NCBI GenBank assembly: GCA_023231475.1
Contig: JALJEE010000384.1
Location: forward strand, 1 to 23,673
From: Seison nebaliae
Lineage: Eukaryota; Rotifera; Pararotatoria; Seisonacea; Seisonidae
Length of the DNA stretch: 23,673 bases
Direction: 5' to 3'
Made by a program: the position numbers and the translations under genes
The notes under the pieces: generated by a model
Database searches by the model: none
What the model was told of the DNA's origin: nothing
What the model saw: the letters and a program-made list of their open reading frames with translations, nothing else
Part shown: positions 1 to 12,400 of the stretch, piece by piece
How positions within the stretch are numbered: the stretch's first letter is position 1
Layout of the letters: each line of letters begins with the position of its first letter

Positions 1-995
1 GTGTCTTACTTCCGCCAAACTACGTTTCCGACTCTCGTCAATTACTTTCCATTGCTAGTCAAGATACTCCGTCTTGACTTCATTTATTATCTTTTTATTT
101 TATAATTGAATTAAATAAATCCTGAGCCCAACCACTTCAAATTAATAGGCGGAAGATTGTAAATAAATGCCATAAGTTTCTTCATGTCTCAACCACCAGA
201 ATGTAGGAACTTTAATCCTACGTATATAGTATATACATCCACTCAAATATAAAAAGTCCGTATACAGAAAGAACATGGTATACATGTATATGCATTATCT
301 TGCAAAAAAATGAAGTTTCTATGATTTTCTCTGTCTACCTCTGGTAGAAACTCATTTTTAATTAAAGAAATATAGTCTTCAGATTTCGCTTTATGATTGA
401 ATTTGATTAATTTTAAAGTTCCATCTGCATTAAAAGCACCCCATACCATTACCGATTAACGTTTGATTAACGATTTCGTACCAAATTCGACGTCTCCCAT
501 CACTATCAGAAAAAGAAAACTTCTTCTCATCGGTAAAAAAAACTATATTCCAATCCGTGCATTTTCCGATTATGGTTTCTGCATATTTTACTCGGTCATT
601 TTTATGTTTCTCACTGACATGTGATTGTGATCATGTGAGGAAAGGTTTTTCTATAACCGTACCATTATGGAATGTAGTTCCATTGAGAAATTTCCCCACA
701 GTCGGTCGACTGACTTGCAAATCCAAACCGCTTACAATCTTTTGCAAGGACGAATTCGGAAAAGTTCGCGTATAGTTTTTGATTCTCATACAATCTTTGA
801 CGGAAAGAACCCTAGGACGACCTTTATTTTCTTTCCTCCTATCAGGGATAATATTACCTTTCTTCACAATATCATCTACGGTGGATTTGACTTTATCGTC
901 TTGGACGTTATTGATCGAATTGATAGTGTTTCTTTAAAGTACATCTTCAAAATAATTTCTTGCACTTTGTTATCAATTTTGATACTTTTCGTCAT
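1..995 (-). mobile_element. Decayed Tc3-like (Tc1/mariner) transposase, cut by the window edge
   Basis: Read on the minus strand, translated pieces line up in order with a Tc3-type transposase. The N-terminal HTH region begins at an ATG at 995-993 (MTKSIKIDNKVQEII...). A second HTH-like part (GRPRVLSVKDCMRIKNY) lies at 867-630. The first catalytic Asp lies in FFTDEKKFSFSDSDG near 520-545, then comes MVWGAFNADGTLKL at 449 and the second Asp in FIFLQDNA near 295. The copy is dead: there is an in-frame TGA at 631-633, a frame change upstream of MVWGAF with the usual 15-20 residues before it missing, another frame change near 865-880, and an unreadable region where the third acidic residue (normally in PDLNPIEN) should lie. 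The C-terminal part reaches position 1, so the left end is outside the window. I found no convincing terminal inverted repeat to the right of 995. Confidence 0.85.
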
Positions 996-1825
996 TTTAA
1001 CAAAGATTCAAACGATTAACCGCGAGGAATTTAGAGTTTAATTGAAATTTTAAACTAATAATGACTGCGTTAAAGTTTGTTCGAGGTTTTTTTTAACACC
1101 TTATTTTGAAAACTATGGGAATTCCTATGTCCGAGATATTTCTTTACGCATTCTATGTCTTGGTGGATAATTTACTTTTCTTCGTTTCGTTCGACTTTTT
1201 GCTTCAGGTGAAGGGTGATGGTCACGTAATTTAGTCATATTTTATTCATAATTCGTCTCATATTTTTATTACGTAATTAAATTATAATAATTAAACTAAC
1301 ATTGAAAATTTTATTTCAATTTCTTGAATTGAAATTTAGTATTAAAAAATTAAATTTTAATTGAATTTAGAGATTTGTTAATTGATAAAGCTTAAAGTTT
1401 TTGAAATTTTGTTTTAAACAAATTGTAAAAAAAAATTGATAAATCAAAAATCGAAAAACACTAACAAGAAAAACTTGTAAGTTGTTAAGAATTTCAAGCT
1501 CTAGTTATATGTTAATTTTCAGAAGAATTTGAAAATTTTGTTTTTTGCACAAATTTTGGCACTCTTATACCTTTGGCATTTAGCGAAAAGTTTTTAGAAT
1601 AGATGGATTACAATGAATAATCCCAATACGTTGAGAACAGTTCATCTCTTAATTTAATGAATTCAGTGTTTCATCATTTTTCTCTAATTCGATGAATGTG
1701 TCATTCATTTTATATATTAAATTTCACACTTTATCCAGGACTATGGATTGAAGAAGAAGTGAAAAATCCCAGTGTTTTAACATTTTTAATTTTCCCATTC
1801 ATTTTAATTGGTTATTTGGATAGAT
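996..1825. other. AT-rich spacer between transposon relic and LanC-like gene
   Basis: This stretch is AT-rich with no supportable coding frame. It should hold the right end of the Tc3-like relic, for which I see no clear inverted repeat, and the promoter and 5' untranslated region of the LanC-like gene. I cannot point to a specific promoter element. Confidence 0.5.
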
Positions 1826-3237
1826 ATGACGAGAAGATATTTTAAAAATCCACATATAGATAATGAACAACCGAAACCTAATTTAGACTATGATCTTATC
1901 CGTTTAGGTCGAAAAGCATTAGAACATGCAGTAACTGTTCATCGCCCTCCTCATGATGGTTATTTGTACGTGGGAAGATTGGGAGTTTGTTACACGTTTT
2001 TCCATGTTCTTAATGGTTTAATAAAAAGATATAAGGAAACTGGTGATATGAGTCAGGAAGTTATTTTCTTACTGTATTAGATACCTTTAAAAATATTGTA
2101 AAGTTTGTAGAGCAAATTGATCATTTTATAGATGATGCTCTCAATAACATGGAAGCTCTGAGACGACGAGAACGAACAAGTATACAATTAAATTTCATGT
2201 TAGGCTCTGCTGCTGTAAACGTTATTCGGATAATGCAAAGTGTCACTTGTAATGTTAATATGGATAAAATAGCAAACTATGTTGATCATTATATGGAAAT
2301 TGGAGAGTATATTGTGGCCAATCCTTCCAAATTACCAGCAAACGAAATTCTGTATGGAAAGGCAGGATATCTTATTGGCTTCTATTCGATGGAGAAGAGA
2401 TTATCTCCAAATCACTCACATTTGATTAATGAAGAAAGAGCTGATCGTATTAAATTTGCCATCAGTAACATATTGTTGCAGGAAGGTAGAAATTACTCAA
2501 GGAAACATCAACATTCTTCACCTTTGATGTGGGAATATTATAAGGCAGAATATCTTGGTGCTGCTCATGGAGTTGCCGGAATTATTTCTGTTCTTCTAAT
2601 CAATTCCAAATATTTTAAGAATTCAATTGAATTCGAGAAACTTATTGGAGGAACTATTCGTTTTATAATTTCATTACGAAACAAATCACCAATTGGTTAG
2701 TTTGTCTTTAGATATTGGACTTTATTTTGTCGTCTAGGCAATATTGCACCTTCGGTTTCCGAAGCATTAAGTAAACCAACTGAAACAGAACTGATTCATT
2801 GGTGCCACGGAGCACCTGGAATGATTCCGATGATGATTTTGGGAATTAAACATTTGAAAGATGATAATGTTAGGAATAATATTCGAGTGGCAATGAACGA
2901 TTTGGGAAATGTTATTTGGGAATATGGTTTGCTGAGAAAAGGACCTGGTCTTTGCCACGGAATTATTGGCAATGCTTATATGTTACTTTTGATTTATAAG
3001 GAATCAAGTTAATTTTGTTAGAAATTAATATTTCTTATCTATTTTCGGAAAGATAATATCAAATGGAAGAATCGTGCAGAATGTTTCTTTCAATTTTTAC
3101 TTAGTGAACAATATCGTGATTGTGATCAACCCGATAATCCGTCATCGTTGTTTGAAGGAGATTGTGCAATTACTTGTTTTGCTAACGATTTCTACAATAC
3201 ATCTAATACTTTGCCTGAAATTTTTACTTTCATTTAA
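1826..3237 (+). CDS. LanC-like protein (LANCL family), four exons
   Basis: Proposed exons are 1826-2042, 2081-2695, 2738-3007 and 3053-3237. The introns are 38, 42 and 45 nt with GT...AG ends, and the 1287-nt model gives 428 residues, close to vertebrate LANCL proteins (about 400-450). The start MTRRYFKNPHIDN resembles the LANCL1 N-terminus. The core holds ANEILYGKAGYL, SPLMWEYYKAEYLGAAHG and both zinc-site motifs: HWCHGAPG (Cys300) and GPGLCHG (Cys350, His351). The last exon carries PSSLFEGDCA, the family's C-terminal signature region. LANCL proteins are eukaryotic relatives of lanthionine cyclases with a Zn-bound active site. They bind glutathione, and addition of glutathione to dehydrated residues has been reported. 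Without splicing the gene looks frameshifted, but all three joins restore family sequence. Which LANCL paralogue it is cannot be decided by eye. The start is the first ATG with family similarity. Confidence 0.93.
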
Positions 3238-3338
3238 ACTACAATTCCTTGCTGGAAATGAATTATTTATATTATGTAAGTAAATTTAATGAATGAAATA
3301 ATTCATTAAAAAGATTAAAGAACATTCATTTAATGACG

Positions 3339-3348
3339 AATAAATAAA
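3339..3348 (+). promoter_or_regulatory. Tandem AATAAA polyadenylation signals of the LanC-like gene
   Basis: Two overlapping AATAAA hexamers begin about 100 nt after the LanC-like stop codon and before the convergent kinesin stop at 3454. They are the obvious 3' end signal for the plus-strand gene. Position and motif are seen; use is inferred. Confidence 0.5.
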
Positions 3349-3453
3349 ATCAAAGAATATTGTTTGACTAGTTCCTGGAACCTACTTTTTATGTAACACG
3401 ATATACATTCCTGGGAAATAGGAGAAGAACGACGAATAAATAACAAGGAAGTA

Positions 3454-6400
3454 TTAGCATGATAACAAAGTCATTTTATCATTCCGCACAAAAACACCAC
3501 GATTTTGTTCAGTAGAGAAATAACGAATATTCTTTATCATTCCATCATTTTTTCCTATAAATTTCAATAGATTTGCGGTTAACATATAATATGAAAATGA
3601 AAAGAAACCTAAAGGTAAATCTAATACTACACCGTACCATATTCCATTAGCAAATTGAACTTTCCCCATGAATTTGATAATTCCTCTTTGATTAGGAACA
3701 GAGGTTGTATTAACAATGACTATATCTCCAATAGAGAAGTTCGATTTATTTTTCGAATCTATTTCATTCTTTTCAGTTTTATCGTTTTTCTTCAAATCCA
3801 TATTGTCATTCGGTGTTATTGTTGTCGTTGAAGATGAGCATTCTTTATGTTCTTGGATTTCTATTCCTAAATGAATCGTTCAATTAGACGAATAGATAAA
3901 AGAATATATTTCCAGAAAGAAATTCTATTTCACTCATTCTGAAAATTCCCCACAATTAAGAAATCGTTTACAAGAAATTTTTTTTATCATTTCCATCATT
4001 TATTGAACAACTGTAAATTAATTAAAAAATTCACATAAAACTTACACTCTCTAATTTCATGCACAAACGTTAGAAGCGGTCAACATGCCAACTAAAGAAT
4101 ACTCTTCAGATTACTTTATATCTTCAATCTCCAACCAATCCTCAAAATCATTTGATGATATAATTAGTAAAGAATTATTTCTATTCTTATTAAGAATCTT
4201 ATTGCAGTTTAATAAAGGAATATCGTTAGTTGACGATAGCCATCGATAGAAAGTCTCTCCCAAACATTTAGGTATCTCTGATAATCATGAGGTTTTCAAG
4301 TAATTGTGTGAAAAATGATTTTAAGTTGACGAAATAGAAATTTGAAAGAAGAATTTCTAATAACCTGCAACTTGATTTTTTGATGAAGGAAATGATGATT
4401 TCCAATTCTCTAAAAAAAATAAGTTTTTGAAAAAATCTGTTTGTTAAGGAAAAATTTAACGTAGTTTATCAGAGATTTTCGATGTAATCGTTTCTTCTTC
4501 AAATGTTGCCAAATGATGCGAATTGATTGTCGATGTCGTCATTCGATTATTGATTTTAAAAGTTTGAGGTCTTCTAATTAGTTCCGAATTGGTCATTTGT
4601 TTCTGAATAATTCCATCTAATAGATTGGGGACAGATTTGGTTGAAGAAAGATTTGTGGCCGCATACAAATTTTTCATTGAACCGAGCACTTTTGATGCAG
4701 CCAATCCATTATATTTATCTTTTATGGATGATGATGGTATTATTGATGATGATAAATTTTCATTAGATATCAATCTCTTTACTGTGGCCGAATTAAGTTT
4801 CCTTACATTAGACACTTCTTGTCGTAAACGGTCATGCTGAAGGAAATTATTTAAACTGTTTCTTTCATTCACTAAAATATTAGAGACAGATATTTGTTGA
4901 GGAAAATCGGTGTCTTCACCAGATGAATCATGGTTGAAAATCCGTTCGTTTTCTAATTTTATTATTTGTAATTCTTTTACGATTAATGCGTAAGGCAATG
5001 ATGATACGACTTCATAGACGACACCTGTTCCTGTTTGATAATTGGTTGTTGCTTGATCTGAATTTTCATTCGAACGTTTCCCAACATTCACATTCAGATT
5101 TATATTTCTTAGAGATAAATCGAATTTCTTCAAAAATCTGTTTGTTAATGACTCATTGTTTTCTATTTTTTTATGATTAATACTATTCATTAAATTGCGT
5201 CTGGGTAATAATGTTGATGCGGATGAGAGAAGTGACGTTCGTTTAATTTCGGGGAATCGCAATCGACAAACAATTCTTTTACGGAAAATTATTATAGAAT
5301 TTGTTGGTGAGAGAATATTCGTATTCATTTTTAAAATGAACGAAATATATTCTTTTTTTTTCATTGAAGAATTGTTTTCTTCATAATAAGATGGGTCATT
5401 AAAAACACCAAAATTCCTTATGGAGATCGGTAAATTATAAGAGGAATATTCAATTTTTGAATCGATCGAATTATGCTCTTCCCATAGAGACATTTGTTTA
5501 TGATATAATTGTTCATATGACAATGTATTCCAATGAACTTTCATTTCCATATTCTCATTATCCTCACTAATCACAGGTAATTGAAGGAAAATATCAGAAA
5601 GATTCTCATTCAACAAATAAGATTCCTTCCCGAATTCAGGTAGGTCATTATCCATGAAATTCTCATTTTTTATTCGACAACCAACTTGAGTTTTCGGATC
5701 TAAGTCCATAAAAATTAACGATCGATGTTTTTCGAAGGTTGAAGGAATGTGTTGTTCAATGAATTCGGGATGTATTGCACCAGGAATTCCACTATTCCAA
5801 TCAGGATCAGTCGCTAATTCTTTTTCGATGATTAAAGCATTTCTTTGTATAATTAATTCATGGTTCTTCTTTTCTTCCATAAAATCTTCATTGGAATATG
5901 TCGCCTGAATTAATTGATCAATTTGCTTCATTCTTTCATTGATCGAATTCACCCAACAATTCCTCAACTCATCCAAATCTTTATTCTGATAAGAATCATA
6001 TAATTTCAATTCATTTTCATCTATTCGTTGAATAGATCCGATAGAAATCGATCCTATTGATTCGAATAATAATGGAAGAATTCCACCATCCGTCTCTTCC
6101 GAAGTATTCAATCGAACCAATATTCTTCGATCTCTTTTCCCACCATCTAGTTCATAGATTCCACCCGAACTTGTAGGTTGACTAATTTTCACAGGAACAA
6201 AAACTCCACTGGAATTTACTTCCTGTATTTCAACGAATAATTCCATAAGAATTTTGACTTCATTCCAAGCTGCTTTCAATCGAACTCTTGTCAACTGATC
6301 GAAAATTAAGTCATTATCAAGTGTCAAATGATTGACTGATGGAGTTATCGATGGAATAGTTTTTTGTAAATGAGTCGGTGAAGAGTTAACCATTTCGTTA

Positions 6401-9400
6401 CTGTTATAACTCGCAGCGTTCTCTGTTTCATTAAGTTTAGAAATAAAATTTAATGGATGTAAATGATCTGCTTCTTTCTGATGACCGTACAACATGAACG
6501 ACAACGTTCCACCATTACTACAATGTTCGACGAATTCTTCTGTAATCGGAATGAATATCGTATTCTCATAATTGAATTGAACACTAGTCGTCTGATATTT
6601 CTCGCCGGGGAAAGATTGCCATTTCAACAGTTGTTTCATGTCAGATAAACTTTCGTCACTTAGATGAGTGGGATCACGATCATAGAGCTGATATTCACAA
6701 TAAACGAAATTCATTAAACTTAATGGCAATCCAGATGCTTCAATCACTTCGATACGAATCGAGAAACCGACATTTTTATTACTGAGCGATTCATCATAAT
6801 TCTCCTCATCATAAATCGAAGCGAAATGATCAGAGGGAAGACAAACATTTTCATTGAGAATTATTAATTTTACTTCTAATCTTCCTACAAATTCCGATTG
6901 TTGATTGATAATTGGAAGATTATAATGAACATAACAATTCGGTTGAAATAATGCCTCCAGAAATAAATTGGCAACTCCTATCAATTCATGATTTGTCACT
7001 TCCACAAAAAATGGATCATTCGAAGAGAAGAGTTCTGGAGAGATCTTTTCCGTTTCTTGCGATTTCCATTCATCATAAATATCTCTCATTTCAAATGTTC
7101 GATCTAGAAACTTTTTCATTGTCCAAACGACTTCGTTATTCGAATTGGAGACACGAATAGCAGCTTCAAATGATTTGAATGATGAACCAAATTGATGAAT
7201 AGGATTCGTTAATCTTTCTAATGGTATTTGGAAACAGATATTAAAAGAGATATATCGATGAAGTTCTTTTGCAATAAAACTCGCTTCTCTTACCAACATA
7301 TTCGCTTTAATCATTGATTCATTCAATTGTTCTTGGAATTCAATATTTTCATTTTCTTCTTCATCCATCTCATTCTGATTCTCTTCATCAAAATTAAAAT
7401 TTTCATTAAATTTTATGTCTATAGGAATTTCATTTGTAATCCTTTTTATCTCATTGCCTTCTCTTATCGAATCATCTCTTTCTTCTTTCTCATTTGGATC
7501 AATCATTTTTTCTTCGGATGAAGTAGAAGATAAACTATCGATATCATTCACATTATTCTCCCCTTCAAGTATCTTACAAATTTTCCTCCGATGAATTTCA
7601 TTTTGATGTTCGATTAATTCTTTCATTCGATTTTGATAAACTAAATTCAATTCAGTAAATTTATCATTAACTGGTTGAATAAAGTTCATTCCAGTTTCCA
7701 TTTGAAGGATTTCCTTTGTTGCGTGAAGAAATGTTCCATAACAATCATTTACTCTCCATGCATCAAAATTAAAAGTTTTATGTTTTCGTCGAAATTCAAA
7801 ATAAGAATTCTTCCCTATTAACAAACGATCGCAATTTTGCACTTCAATCATTCTCTTCACTTGTAATCCATTCACATATAAATCACAAGAATTCTTCTGT
7901 TCGTTCTGTTCGTTAGGAAATGGTCGAAGAAAAATATCTTTTAGTTCACCATCACTTGTCATTTGCCATTCGATTGAACAGTGTTTCTCTTCGATTCCTG
8001 TACCAGAGAACTTTAGATTACATTCATCTCCTGATCCGATAGTCGTTACACGATCGGAAAGATAAAAAATAAATTTTATATTTTCATCATTCACATTCTC
8101 ATGCAATTTCAATAGAATCGGATAATCATCATTTTCCTCGTTTACCTTTTCAATTTTATCAATCTTCTCACAATCGATCGTTGACGACTCTTCTAAGCCA
8201 TATCGACGGAGAAGCTCTTTTCGTTGTTCATTAATATTTTCCGATTCTTCTAATCTTTCGTGCCATGGTTTGATCATTCCCTCCATTAACTTCTCAGCTC
8301 TCTTCAAATCCTTTTCCTTCGATTGAATAATATTTCGTTGATCCAGATGATTCATTGCCACTTGTAATTGAGATCGAAGTAGTCCCACCTCCTCCTTCAA
8401 TTCTCGAATAATTTTCGTATTTCGATCTTCATTCACGTGTACTTCTAATACGATCTTCTTCATTCGGGAAGCAAATCGAAGAGTGGACAACGTCTCTGCA
8501 TATTGTTCGAGTGACGGCGAACAAGTAGCTAACATAATGGTCTTCGAATTACCTCCAAGGCAATCCTTCAACAAATAGGTCAAGACGGAATTCCGATAAG
8601 GAATATAAGTATTCTTCTTCTTTCTTTCTGTCAAACATGTTATCACTTGTCCCAATGTGGTAAGACTTCTAATTAAATGAAATGAGAGAGATATTTATGA
8701 CGAAAATTAATATTTCAAATAAAGTTAACTTGTTAATACTTCCACCCTCTTGTAAACGATCACCGGTTGCTAATGTTTTAGTTACTCGTTCACTTCCCGC
8801 TAAATCAACGAGATTTATTTTGCTAACTTTTTCTCTCGTCACCTAAACGAATTTAACATTTAATTGTATTTCTTTTTCAATAAATTTTTAAAGATTAAAC
8901 AAAGATGGAATATTTGAAATTTGTCGGGATAAATTGAAGGTTAGGAGAAGAAGACACATACGTATAAGCAAAACAAGATGATATCAGAAGAAGGACAAAT
9001 ACTATGACAGATGTGTAATGAAGGTCCACAATATTTGTTCATCGTCAAAAGAATTTATCATTCACGTCATATGGAGATTTGACAGACATTATGTAAGTTT
9101 CCGTTCAATTATCGGATGGAACAAATATATGTGGAACTGGATAAGAAATTAATCGTCGACATTCCTTCATTCCTTCTACCTTTTCACGATCGTCTTGTCT
9201 GTTTTTCCTTCCACTGTTTATTTATTTATTTTCCACTATTACCATCATTAGTGCACATTTCCTTTTATACAAATAATCGCATATCCAAATACATAATATT
9301 CTTTCAACTAATTAACTTTCCACTCGGATGCCAATTCATCATTCTCACTAAATTCACTTTTTCCTTAACACTGCTTATCCTTCACAGTCGATTGAGAATA

Positions 9401-12400
9401 AATTGTTTTATTTCTAACTCTCATTAATAAAATGAATCGTGCTACGTACCATCTGCTTCCCATCTCCTATTGGATAAGTCCTTTCGGAATAAATCAATAA
9501 GTTTTAATAAATTAAATTTTCAATCAAATCATTAAATGGAATGGAATAGAACCTCTTATTTACGTTATTTTCCCATTCAAAATTCCAGTAATTTTTTCCT
9601 TTAATAAAATTCCTATTTTCTTCTTTTCTCTAATTGTTTTTTCTAATAAATCGAATAGGTAATTCTTTACCCATTATCTTTATCCGTTAAGGAAATATAT
9701 TTAATTATATGATTAATTCATTTCATTTATTTCCCACATCATTCACCAAAGTAATTAAAAGAAGACGATAAATCATTTGTCATATAATCAATTCCATAGC
9801 AAGGTTGATATGAAAGAAAGGTGGAAAATAATTGATATTTTGGTTGAAAAGTATCAATCATAATAGACAAGTATATAATACAACACATTTATTGCATCAT
9901 TTGCTGTCGATGATTAGCTCTTGTAGGAATAGCAGATAATAGAAAGAATAGAAGAACAGATATATTTGTTCTTTCCGTCAAAATTTCTTATTTCACTTTT
10001 ACTTTCCGTTTCTCCTTCTCATTTCCTTTCTGCGGAACAAAGCACGCGAGAATCGTGAGAGAAAACAGAAAAACTTTGCTAATAATTTCGCATAATAATT
10101 ATGAGAACAATAATTAGATATTATTAAAATTCTCTTCTTTCATTAAAGCAAAACGTTAAAAGAAGGAAATTTATATGATTTTTCTTTTCATCTTCACTAC
10201 GGTATCTTATCTTTCCATGTTGATCAGATCAACTTAATCTATTTAATAAATCTATCTATATATATTTTACTTACAAAATATTTTATGAGCATTACATAAG
10301 AAGAAAAAAATTTAATGATTAGATTCTAAATCGATTTATTCCGATTATATGCAGATAATATTTGTGGATGATATTTAAAGAGAACATCTCAAAAGAACAA
10401 AAGAACAACTAATCATTCTGGTCAATAATAAGTTAGAAAGAAGGAGAAAGAAAATGGAAACGAATACAATATCATTATTTTAATTATATTTCCAATCATT
10501 CAATAATTATTTCGTCAACATTCAACAATATCAACATCATCATCATCATCTTCTTCTTTCCATTTATTTCCTTTTCAATCCAAATTCTTTCCATATTTTT
10601 CTATATTTTTTTGAGAGAAGCAAATCCCATTCATTTTCATGAACATCCCTACTAATAATAACACTAATAACACTAACAATAATAATGAAGCAATCGATCC
10701 TATCAATCAACCAGCTTCTGTGGGAAATATTAATAAGCAATCAGCACAATATTTCCATCGCTATGAAGTTTATGCAATTGTCTATGGTGTTGTTATTATT
10801 TACTTTTTCTCTGGAATAATGTTCATCGTTATTGCATGCTGTGTCCATCCCCAATCACGAAATAAGCCGAGTAACAGTTTATTCATCAGAAAATGTGAAA
10901 GTGCAATCGATTCAATTCTTTATCATTTATTCGGTATCGTATCAACGAATAGTTATTTTGCAAAAAGAAGAGAAAGAAGAGTCGCTTTGAATCTCGGATC
11001 ATTTTCCGTATTTCGTCGATATTCCTCTATCGTTAAACATCGACGATGGTCAATGGGTAATAATAATAAAGAAAAGTGTAATCATAATGATTCTGTGACA
11101 TCTCATGAACTAGAATCGATATCGTCCACTCAATCATTCCATGTTGACGATAAGCATCATCAATTGGAAATGAATGATATCAATAAAACTTTCAATATCT
11201 ATTACAACGATAAACAACTGGAGAACATGTTAAAATATAATCAAACGAAGTTGTTATCCTTAACAAAATCAACTCCGACCACTAACAATAAAAATTACAT
11301 AAACGATCGAAATCATTTGAACGATATCCATCTCCATATTAATCGATTGAAAATATTTAATAATTCTACAAGATCTTTATCCGAAACAGAATTATTTCGT
11401 TATGTCAATCTTAATCAATCCTTACATGAACTTTCATCTAATAGCAATGATTTACTTGAAACTGTCTCACATACCACCAATGTTGCAATGGCATTAAAAA
11501 TGAAACTAATTCGCTTGAACGATGAACGTTTTCAATGTAAGAAACGACAAAAGAAGAAGACGAAAAAGAATATGTGAGAAAACGTTAAATTGATATAATT
11601 CAATTTCACATTTATTATTTAATAAAAAAATTTCAATAACAAAATTAACTTCTTCTTTCTGTAGAATTTGTGTCAATCGAATGCAAAAAACTGCATGAGA
11701 TCTGCTCGATTCTGAATTAAAATTAGTAGCAGCAACTGTACGCGATTTTCCACCTTCATCAATTAACCGTTGTAAATCCTAAGAATAAAAGGAGATATTA
11801 AAAATTTGAGATATCGAACATATAAATTAAATTTCATTAGATGGGAACACTATATCAATCATAAATTCTTAAGATAACCAACAGTTCCAGATGCAACAGC
11901 CAAAGACGATAATCCATCAATATAAGCACCTAAAACTTGATCTTCTCTAACTCGTAAACGAGTTTTCGAACTATAACAAAAAGAAGAATGAATTGAACAG
12001 ATAAATTAGTTGAACTGTGATGGATTGAGTAGATCGAAAGCTTTTTCATTATAAATTTCATAATAAGATGCTTCTACCTTAAATGTTGTGTTGGTCGAAG
12101 TTGATTCGATATCATTTATCCGTTTAAATAATGAAGCAGCAATTCGTGGTATCAATCCCACTTCAGTCTCTTCCAAATAATCATTTTCTTTATTAGATTT
12201 CTCCAATTTACCCGTCATCGTATAAGTCTTCCCAGAACCGGTTTGACCGTAAGCGAGAATGCATGAATTGAATCCTTCGAATGTGTTTTGGACAAGTGTC
12301 GATCCGATTGTTTCAAAAATCTTCAATTGACCTATCGCACCAAGAATAAAAATTGAATAAGAAAAGAAATTGGAACTTGTATAATCAGTTGATGAGGAAT

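Larger units (their letters stand above)
8843..11649 (-). other. Oversized kinesin intron (about 2.8 kb) holding an antisense gene
   Basis: This intron splits the motor between LTQILQKEE and [18 protein letters not shown], both in phase 0. The donor is gttaat just below 11650 and the acceptor is tttag just above 8842. The other introns in the window are about 36-104 nt, so this one is roughly 30-70 times longer. The part at 8843-10638 is AT-rich and I see no gene or repeat family in it. The part at 10639-11577 is an open frame on the other strand (separate entry). First-half introns of this size often carry enhancers, but I see no recognisable sites. Confidence 0.85.

Noticed and set aside
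667-1041. 124-residue plus-strand open frame
   Set aside because: It lies antisense to the Tc3-like transposase, whose pieces match the family on the minus strand. The plus frame is a shadow.
1826-3237. LanC-like gene as frameshifted pseudogene
   Set aside because: Three introns of 38-45 nt explain all frame changes, and the spliced length is a whole number of codons ending in a family-like C-terminus.
3454-3801. CAP-Gly frame as a separate small gene
   Set aside because: Same strand and position as expected for the C-terminal CAP-Gly of a KIF13B-type kinesin, and LPSGKNDG-like wording matches that family.
9116-9427. 103-residue hydrophobic plus-strand frame in the large kinesin intron
   Set aside because: Composition is that of translated AT-rich DNA (Phe, Ile, Leu), with no family resemblance and no supporting signals.
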